64,000 nucleotides of DNA from Thermohalobaculum sp039184865 (GTDB lineage Bacteria > Pseudomonadota > Alphaproteobacteria > Rhodobacterales > Rhodobacteraceae), in assembly GCA_039184865.1 (NCBI GenBank), contig JBCDAV010000016.1, positions 1 through 64,000 on the forward strand, read 5' to 3'. The notes beneath the pieces are model-generated. The model did not search any database and was not told the DNA's origin. It was given only the letters and a program-made list of their open reading frames with translations. Below are positions 55,213-61,325 of this stretch, one piece after another (positions within the stretch are counted from its first letter, which is position 1; each line of letters begins with the position of its first letter). Both the position numbers and the translations under genes were made by a program.

Positions 55213-55743
55213 TTAGACCTGACTCTTGCTGCGCCCGCAAATGAGCGCGCGGCCTTCAAGATCAGTGTCATGCGAAGACCAGCATATCATTTCGTGTTCG
55301 TTCTCATCGCCCCAGAGAGTCCGTCCCGTAAATTCGAAGCCGTGCTTTCTGTAGAATGGAATTGCGGAGCGAGGTTTCCTGCCGACCGTAAGCGAAACGC
55401 CGGGGTATCCCCAGTCGGCCGCAGTACGCTTTGCTTCCTCTATGGCTAGGCCGCCAAAACCTTGTCCCTGAAATTCGCTGCCCACCATCAATCGCCAGAC
55501 ATAGGCCAGATCTCTGCGAATGACGATCTCTTCATCTTCAGGGTAAGCAGAAGGTCTTAGCATCGCCAGTAATCCGACGACCGTTTCATCTTGCCAGATC
55601 GCTCGAACGAGTGCTCCGACTTCGAACTGAGCTTCGGCCATGGTCATGACATTCGGAGTGACCAGATCAGCTTGTTCAGGCGCGACGACAAGGTCGCACA
55701 CAGCTTTGAGGTCATCCCGCGTAACGTCTCGAAATTCAGCCAC
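55213..55743 (-). CDS. GNAT family N-acetyltransferase
   Basis: The 176-aa acetyltransferase starts at a GTG (55743) behind GGAG, giving VAEFRDVTRDDLKAVCDLVV. The acetyl-CoA site is VWRLMVGSEFQGQGFGGLAI (the Q-x-x-G-x-G/A motif reads QGQGFG), followed by GVSLTVGRKPRSAIPFYRKH and GFEFTGRT, the usual C-terminal strand. Wording is near spermine/spermidine or aminoglycoside-type acetyltransferases, but the acceptor is unknown. It lies in the AT-richer patch, upstream of and co-directional with the HopA1-like gene. Confidence 0.88.
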   Translation of the reverse strand: MAEFRDVTRDDLKAVCDLVVAPEQADLVTPNVMTMAEAQFEVGALVRAIWQDETVVGLLAMLRPSAYPEDEEIVIRRDLAYVWRLMVGSEFQGQGFGGLAIEEAKRTAADWGYPGVSLTVGRKPRSAIPFYRKHGFEFTGRTLWGDENEHEMICWSSHDTDLEGRALICGRSKSQV

Positions 55744-56066
55744 ATGCTTCTCCGTACACCGACTGCCGAACCAATCTACTTCAGCCGATACAACGGTGTT
55801 GTCGAAAACTACAAGGAGGGCTCGCAGCGAACGCTCGATACACTTGGAAGCAACGTCCACTTTTGACGAAAGGTTTGTTCACTGAAAAGGTCGATAAAGG
55901 ACCAGCGCAACGCCCTATCAGGCACCGAAAATGTGATTTGGACAGTCTGAGTGTTCGTGGAAAAGGGCTGCTGCTACGGGATCGACGGGTTTCAGGGGCG
56001 CTTAAGCTCTGACGTTCCGCTGATTGACCTGAATGTGCATATCTTCTAGCGATCGAGCAATGTTTT
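55744..56066. other. Intergenic region between GNAT gene and AraC remnant
   Basis: About 320 bases of mixed composition. Short open frames exist, but none has a ribosome site with a recognisable product. Confidence 0.35.
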
Positions 56067-56393
56067 TCATGCCGCGGGCGCTGCTCCGGATTTCATCTGA
56101 AACGTGCGGCTGACGGCTCTTTTTGAGGCACAGGCCGAGCGTCACGATATCGCTTTGATGGAGGTGCTCGAGTGCAGCATGGCCTCCGCGGCCCGGTCGA
56201 GACGCCAGGTTCGAAGGCACGCCCCGAGTTGCTGTCCCATCACGCGCTTGAACCGCTCGGCGAAACTGGCGCAAGACAGGCCTTCAAGACTGGCGAGGTT
56301 CGGCGCCCGTCAGGTCTCTGGCGAGATTGGCATGGGGGCCGACACTGCGTGCGCGCCGAGCTCTTCCTTTTGAGCCGCCAGCCATCCCGTTCG
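56067..56393 (-). pseudogene. Decayed AraC-family regulator gene
   Basis: One minus-strand frame reads RTGWLAAQKEELGAHAV, a TGA (56310-56312), NLASLEGLSCASFAERFKRV and LRTWRLDRAAEAML, a second TGA (56142-56144), then KRAVSRTFQMKSGAAPAA and a stop at 56067. These are the two helix-turn-helix units of an AraC C-terminus in correct order and frame, broken by two nonsense codons. The N-terminal sensor domain is missing. It lies directly behind the intact AraC gene but is clearly diverged from it. Confidence 0.75.
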
Positions 56394-56460
56394 ACTGTCT
56401 TCGGCTTGTGTACTGCCGGGGACGATCACCTGCCGAACGGATTTCTGAGTATCCGCCCGC

Positions 56461-57258
56461 CTATTGCCGGGCCTGGCCGGGGGTGTGCCCGAAACGGCGT
56501 TTGAAGTGGCTGCCAAAGCGCGGGACGTCGTTGTAGCCGACCCGGTGGGCGACCTCCGCGATGGTGAGCGCGGTGGTGCGCAGGAGGACGAGCGCGCGTT
56601 CCTGTCTCTGGGCGATCACGTATTGCAGCGGCGATTGGCCCGTCGCCTGTTTGAACGCCTTTGCGAAATGGGTCGGAGACATTGCCGCGAGATCGGCCAT
56701 GGCGCGGATCGACAGATCCTCGGAGAGATGCTCCTCGATCCACTCGGCAACCCGGCGCAGCCGGATGTCGTCGATTGCGGCAACGCTGCTTTGAACAGGG
56801 CGGAGAATTTGGACGATCTGCGCGGCAATCGCGCGATGCATCGTTTCGCGATAGAGCGTGCCGCCGGAACTGAACTGTTCGGCTTGCAGGGCGAGTTGAA
56901 GCAGCAGCGGCTCGATTTCACCGACCAGCGGAGCGACAGCAGCCTCGTCTGCAAGCCCCGCCTCGGCCAAGACCTCGCCGTCGACCGAGAGCATGGTGAC
57001 GTCCATCGGCGCATCGTAGAGGCAGGTTCCCTCGGCGCCCTCGGGCAGGATCCAACCCTGATGGCGGCGCAGAGGCATCTGCCTGATCCGGTCGCTGCCG
57101 ACCGCAAGGCGATGCTCGCTCTGATCGGACCCGAAAACGCCAAGCGTCAGCCGGGGCAGTTGAAACCCTCCGCCACCGGCAGGAAACGCAATCCTCTGGG
57201 CAATGAGACCAGCCATGTCCGCAATGTAATGCGTCCGCCGCGCCGGGGCGAGCGCCAT
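56461..57258 (-). CDS. AraC-family transcriptional regulator
   Basis: The 265-aa protein has an N-terminal AraC_N-type sensing domain (MTLSVDG-like core, here VTMLSVDGEVLAEAG; GGTLYRETMHRAIAAQIVQI) and a complete C-terminal double helix-turn-helix: IRAMADLAAMSPTHFAKAFK, then LTIAEVAHRVGYNDVPRFGS and HFKRRFGHTPGQARQ. A start at 57216 is also possible. It is 13 bases past the SnoaL-like gene on the same strand, and the alpha/beta hydrolase lies further upstream, so it may regulate that small set. Confidence 0.9.
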   Translation of the reverse strand: MALAPARRTHYIADMAGLIAQRIAFPAGGGGFQLPRLTLGVFGSDQSEHRLAVGSDRIRQMPLRRHQGWILPEGAEGTCLYDAPMDVTMLSVDGEVLAEAGLADEAAVAPLVGEIEPLLLQLALQAEQFSSGGTLYRETMHRAIAAQIVQILRPVQSSVAAIDDIRLRRVAEWIEEHLSEDLSIRAMADLAAMSPTHFAKAFKQATGQSPLQYVIAQRQERALVLLRTTALTIAEVAHRVGYNDVPRFGSHFKRRFGHTPGQARQ

Positions 57259-57271
57259 TCTTCGAACGACC

Positions 57272-57796
57272 CTACTTGGCCGCGCGCGAGATCGCTTCCT
57301 CGGTCAGCGACCGGTCGCCGATCTCGTCTGTCATGTCGAAGACCATGCGTGTGACGCGCCAACCGTCTTCGGTTCTTGCAAGGTCCCAGCGATAGACCCC
57401 GACCGGGCGCCACAACCGATCGCCGATCCAGTGCCGCGCATCAACCTGCGCCAAGGCGGTCGCGGTATCGCCGCTGATGGCGACCTCGACCGGGCCGAGT
57501 TCGTGCCATGTGGCGTCGAAGCCCGGTACGATGCCGCGCCAGCCGTCCATCAGCGCGGCCGGTGTCATGGTCGACGGCTCGCCGCCCCAGAGCGATGTGT
57601 AGTCGATGACAACCTCTGGGGCGAACGCGGCTTCGGCAAGATCGTATGCCGCGCGGTCCACGGCCAACGGGATCGATGCGACCAGCGTGATGACACGCGC
57701 AGTGTCGGCGTCGCCAGCGGGCGCCGTGCCGTCCGTGGCGGCAGCAAGGCTCGGAGCCGAGAAGGCGAGCGCCAGAGCGAGAAGTACGGATTTCAT
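57272..57796 (-). CDS. Exported SnoaL/NTF2-like domain protein
   Basis: The 174-aa precursor has a Sec signal (MKSVLLALALAFSAPSLAAA). The mature part shows the NTF2-like plan: an opening helix (VDRAAYDLAEAAFAPEVVID), YTSLWGGEPSTMTPAALMDG, then strands with TWHELGPVEVAISGDTATAL and WRVTRMVFDMT. SnoaL-like proteins are small cone-shaped folds used as cyclases, isomerases or ligand binders. ATG 57796 follows GAGGAA. Its partner upstream is a periplasmic hydrolase, so both may act on one extracytoplasmic compound. Confidence 0.82.
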   Translation of the reverse strand: MKSVLLALALAFSAPSLAAATDGTAPAGDADTARVITLVASIPLAVDRAAYDLAEAAFAPEVVIDYTSLWGGEPSTMTPAALMDGWRGIVPGFDATWHELGPVEVAISGDTATALAQVDARHWIGDRLWRPVGVYRWDLARTEDGWRVTRMVFDMTDEIGDRSLTEEAISRAAK

Positions 57797-57867
57797 GGGC
57801 TTGGTTCCTCGTGATGCGAAGTCTGTCTTGGCGGCCGGCTTCTGGGCCCGCCACCATCTGGTTCGGT

Positions 57868-58803
57868 TCAGTGGCTGGCGAAGTGGGCTGCGACCTTGTT
57901 CGAGGCGGCTTCGACGGCCGCAGGGTCGTCGTAGAAGTCGAACTGGGTGATGTCCTCGAGCCAGGCCTGCGTCGCCTCTCCGGTCATGCGCTGGACGAAG
58001 CTGCGTACGCCCTGCGGGATGGCAGCCGCATCCGAGTGGACAATGGTCAGCGGCTTGTCGAACGTCTCGGCGCGATCGACCGGATGGTAGCCAAGCCAGT
58101 CGTCCCAACCGGCATTGTTCCAGGAGTTGTCGTATTCCGAGACGGCGCCGCGTGCCGGATCGTAGTAGTAGCCGCCGATGGGCATCAGCACGCCCTCGGC
58201 ACCCTCGGGACCGGCCGCCGGGATGACCTGCCCGCCCGCGTCCTCGGCCTTGGCGGCGATCTGCATCAGACCGGCGACGCCGTCAGGACCGCCATAGACC
58301 GTCTCGACGATTTCGCGGTCCTGCAGCCACGGGGCGACCAGGCCGACCGATGCGACCCGATCATTGCCGCGCGTCGCATCCACCATGTATCCGGCCGACG
58401 CGCAGATTCCGAGGCCGTGCAGTTTGGCGACCTCTGGGCGTTGCGAGACCTGTGCGATCACGGCGCGGATGTCGGAAGTTTTCGCCTTCGGGTCCTCGAT
58501 GAAGCGCTGCCCGCCGGGCAGATCGCCGGACTTGCCCCATCCCCGGAAATCGAACGTCACGGCGATCATGCCGCGTTCGGCCATTTCCTTGGCATAGGTG
58601 CTGGGCATCTGCTCCTGCACCGAGGTCCAGGCACCGGTCACGATGACGGTGTCCTTCGGCGTGCCGTCGAAGCCCGACGGCAGGTACATCGTGCCGGAGA
58701 GCGTCTTGCCTTCGTTCTCGAAGGTGACGCTTTTGGTCGTTATGTCGGCCATGGCGGTGGTTCCCATCAATGTTGCCAGGACTGTGAGTGTCGGGAGTCT
58801 CAT
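57868..58803 (-). CDS. Exported alpha/beta hydrolase
   Basis: The 311-aa protein begins with a signal-like MRLPTLTVLATLMGTTAMAD. The hydrolase core has GTMYLPSGFDGTPKDTVIVT, AVTFDFRGWGKSGDLPG and the nucleophile region LHGLGICASAGYMVDATRGN, where the elbow reads C-A-S-A-G rather than G-x-S-x-G. The order resembles YcjY/dienelactone-hydrolase-like proteins. The C-terminal HSDAAAIP and FYDDP segments provide the expected acid and His neighbourhood. It is first in a probable run with the SnoaL-like and AraC genes. Confidence 0.85.
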   Translation of the reverse strand: MRLPTLTVLATLMGTTAMADITTKSVTFENEGKTLSGTMYLPSGFDGTPKDTVIVTGAWTSVQEQMPSTYAKEMAERGMIAVTFDFRGWGKSGDLPGGQRFIEDPKAKTSDIRAVIAQVSQRPEVAKLHGLGICASAGYMVDATRGNDRVASVGLVAPWLQDREIVETVYGGPDGVAGLMQIAAKAEDAGGQVIPAAGPEGAEGVLMPIGGYYYDPARGAVSEYDNSWNNAGWDDWLGYHPVDRAETFDKPLTIVHSDAAAIPQGVRSFVQRMTGEATQAWLEDITQFDFYDDPAAVEAASNKVAAHFASH

Positions 58804-59265
58804 GGTTTCGGTCTCCTGAGTGTGCGTTCAAACTCGCTCGATCGCCGAGCGTGTCGCAGTGATTTGTTCATTCGTGCAACCAAGATGCGCTTTCGAGCGA
58901 GGGAGCGCAGGTGCGAAACCTGGCAATCTCTGTGCGAATCCTGTCATTCGGATTGGACGGACGATTGCCCGTGGCGGTTTGCGGGAGAGAATTCGTGCTC
59001 TTAGTCCCGGTGAAGAAGCGGGCATCGAACCGAGGTCTTTGGCGTCGAACCGCCGGTGAACAGTTTGGTTCAGGTGCTTTTCTTCGGGCGCGCCTGGCGC
59101 GGGGCGTGATGGAAGCAGGCCATTCGCGCATCAAATGCGCGCACTGCGATCCGCCGCGCGTGCCGCCGCTTTCCCGCGCCGGTTTAAGGTTCCCGCAAGG
59201 ATACCCGCAAATCTGATGTCAGCACTTCTCTGGCAGCCTTCACGTCGCTGCGTGGGGTGATTGGG
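58804..59265. other. Intergenic region before FecR gene, no gene seen
   Basis: About 460 bases between a divergent pair. Frames on both strands are rich in Arg and lack ribosome sites. The promoters of both the hydrolase and the FecR gene should be here; no palindrome stands out. Confidence 0.4.
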
Positions 59266-60099
59266 ATGCGATCGATGGTCGGCTTTTCGGTGCTGCGGTT
59301 TGCGCGTTTCGTCAGCTGCGCGGCGATCTGCTTGATCGCTGTCACCGTCCCAACGATGGCGGCCGAGCGCGCCGGGGAAGCCGTCTCGGTCCGCGCTTCG
59401 GGCTTGCAGCGCATCGAAGGCCGCTCGGAATGGTTGGCGAACGGCGACGCGATCATCCGGCAGGCATCGATCCACACGGACCGGGTTGGACAGGTCTCGG
59501 TCCGGCTCGACGACGGATCAACACTGTTCATTCAGGAGAACTCCGAAGTCACCATCGACGACTTCGTCTACGATCCGGCGACGCGCGACGGCAGGTCCAT
59601 CATGACGCTGGCACGCGGCATGCTGAGGATGATCAGCGGGCGCCTGCCCTCACGGCGCTACCGCGTGAATACGCCGACGGCGGTCATCGGAGTGCGCGGC
59701 ACCGACTTCACGGTCGCCCTGGCGCGCGACGACAGTTTCGTCCTTCAGGTTAACGAAGGCGCGGTTGTCGTGCGCCTGACAGCAGAGCAGATCGAGTACC
59801 AGTTTCGGGCCGGCACGGTGGTCGGCTGCACGCCAGGCGGGTGCGAGCGGATCGATGCGGCCGGGAATGGCCGTGGCCGTGCTGCCGGGCGCGGCCGGGC
59901 GGGGGGACGCGCCGGTGGTCCCGGCACCGGACGTGGCGGCGGAGGTCCGGGTGGTCCCGGCGGCGGCGGTGGTCCTGGTGGTGGTGGTGGTCCTGGTGGT
60001 CCCGGTGGTGATGGCGGTCCCGGCGGTGGCGGTGGGTCGGGTGGTCCTGGTGGTGGCGGCGGTCCCGGCGGTGGCGGCGGAGGTGGCGGCCGCGGTTGA
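59266..60099 (+). CDS. FecR-domain protein with long glycine-rich tail
   Basis: The 277-aa protein has a signal peptide (FARFVSCAAICLIAVTVPTM) and then a FecR domain: VRLDDGSTLFIQENSEVTID, the acidic/basic middle, YRVNTPTAVIGVRGTDFTVA (the highly conserved FecR core) and FVLQVNEGAVVVRL. From about residue 200 it turns into an Arg/Gly stretch and then about 65 residues made almost only of Gly and Pro (GGPGGGGGPGG repeats). Such FecR proteins are usually periplasmic or cell-surface, not the sigma-linked FecR. ATG 59266 is chosen over GTG 59257. It lies 106 bases ahead of the efflux adaptor. Confidence 0.85.
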   Translation: MRSMVGFSVLRFARFVSCAAICLIAVTVPTMAAERAGEAVSVRASGLQRIEGRSEWLANGDAIIRQASIHTDRVGQVSVRLDDGSTLFIQENSEVTIDDFVYDPATRDGRSIMTLARGMLRMISGRLPSRRYRVNTPTAVIGVRGTDFTVALARDDSFVLQVNEGAVVVRLTAEQIEYQFRAGTVVGCTPGGCERIDAAGNGRGRAAGRGRAGGRAGGPGTGRGGGGPGGPGGGGGPGGGGGPGGPGGDGGPGGGGGSGGPGGGGGPGGGGGGGGRG

Positions 60100-60205
60100 C
60101 CGCAGTCTGCCTCCCCGCAGGAACGTGTGCATTTCACGGTAGTCAGAATCGTGCATTCTGTTGCAGGGTGCGGCCTCTACCCATCGCTCAGAAGGACGGC
60201 CGGCC

Positions 60206-61315
60206 ATGGTTCCATTCCGCTTTCTCGTTTTCGGAGTTTTGGCATGCGCGCTCGCGGCCTGTGAGGAAGAGGCGCAGGAAGGAACCGCAGCGCCCGTCGT
60301 CCGGGCGATCAAGTACATCACGCTGGACCAGAAGGCGGGTCTGCAGGAGCGCAGGCTGGCCGGTGTAGTCATCGCCGCGATCTCGTCGAACGTGGCGTTC
60401 GAGACATCTGGCCAAGTCGTCGAGCTGCTGCGCAAGGCCGGCGACTCGGTCGAGACCGGCGAACTGATCGCGCGGCTCGATCCCGAACCCTATCAGTTGC
60501 AGGTCAGCCAGGCCCAGAACTCGCTGGCGCAGGCCCAAGCCTCGCTGGACGATGCTAGCAAGAAATTCGAGCAGCAGAGCCGCCTGCTGGATCAGGGATT
60601 TGCGACGCGCACCGCGTTCGACTCCGCCGAGTCGACGTACAAGAATGCGCAGGGTGCCGTCGGCGTCGCCGAGAGCCAGCTCGATCTGGCGCAGCGCGAT
60701 CTGAACAAGACCGATCTGAGAGCACCGTTCGATGGCGTCGTGGCCCGGCGCGAGGTCGAGGTGTTCGAGGACGTCACCGGCGGACAGGTGATCTACACCA
60801 TGCAGACCTCGGGCGAGGACAAGATCGAGGCGTCGCTGCCCGAGACGATGATCAACACCGTCACGCTGGGCAGCGAAGTCGAGGTCGCCTTTCCGCCGCT
60901 CAACGGTGTGACGGTGACCGGCGTGGTGGACGAGATCGCGCCGCTTGCCGGAGATGCCAATGCCTACCCGATCGAGGTCAAGCTGCTCAACACGCCGCCC
61001 GGACTGCGATCGGGCATGAGTGCGGAACTGCGCTTCCGCTTCGAGACGGCGGCGACCGGCAAGGCGTTTCTGGTGCCGATGTCGGCTCTGAAACCGCAGA
61101 TCCGGACGCAGGACGACCGGGACGCGGTGATCTACGTCTACAGCGAGGATACCGGGACGCTGTCCGAGCGCCTCGTGACCGTGACGAATGTCGAGAACAA
61201 CAATCTGGAAGTCATCGGCGATCTGACGGCGGGCGAGATCATCGCCACCGCCGGGGTCAGCTTTCTCCACGACGGGATGGAAGTGACGCTGTTCGACCCG
61301 CAATTGCTGCAGTGA
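60206..61315 (+). CDS. RND efflux periplasmic adaptor (HlyD/MFP family), lipoprotein
   Basis: The 369-aa protein starts MVPFRFLVFGVLACALAACE, a lipoprotein signal with lipobox L-A-A-C, so it is anchored in the inner membrane. It has the biotinyl-lipoyl half-motifs (GDSVETGELIARLDPEPYQL and DLRAPFDGVVARREVEVFED), a helical hairpin between them (AQNSLAQAQASLDDASKKFE), then beta-barrel segments. It links the inner-membrane pump to an outer-membrane channel. The start follows AAGGA. The RND pump begins 10 bases downstream. Confidence 0.92.
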   Translation: MVPFRFLVFGVLACALAACEEEAQEGTAAPVVRAIKYITLDQKAGLQERRLAGVVIAAISSNVAFETSGQVVELLRKAGDSVETGELIARLDPEPYQLQVSQAQNSLAQAQASLDDASKKFEQQSRLLDQGFATRTAFDSAESTYKNAQGAVGVAESQLDLAQRDLNKTDLRAPFDGVVARREVEVFEDVTGGQVIYTMQTSGEDKIEASLPETMINTVTLGSEVEVAFPPLNGVTVTGVVDEIAPLAGDANAYPIEVKLLNTPPGLRSGMSAELRFRFETAATGKAFLVPMSALKPQIRTQDDRDAVIYVYSEDTGTLSERLVTVTNVENNNLEVIGDLTAGEIIATAGVSFLHDGMEVTLFDPQLLQ

Positions 61316-61325
61316 GGACATCGCC

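Noticed and set aside
54951..55244. 97-codon plus-strand frame considered as a precursor peptide for the HopA1-like protein
   Set aside because: It lacks a ribosome site and leader-core organisation, and its direction is opposite to the HopA1-like gene.
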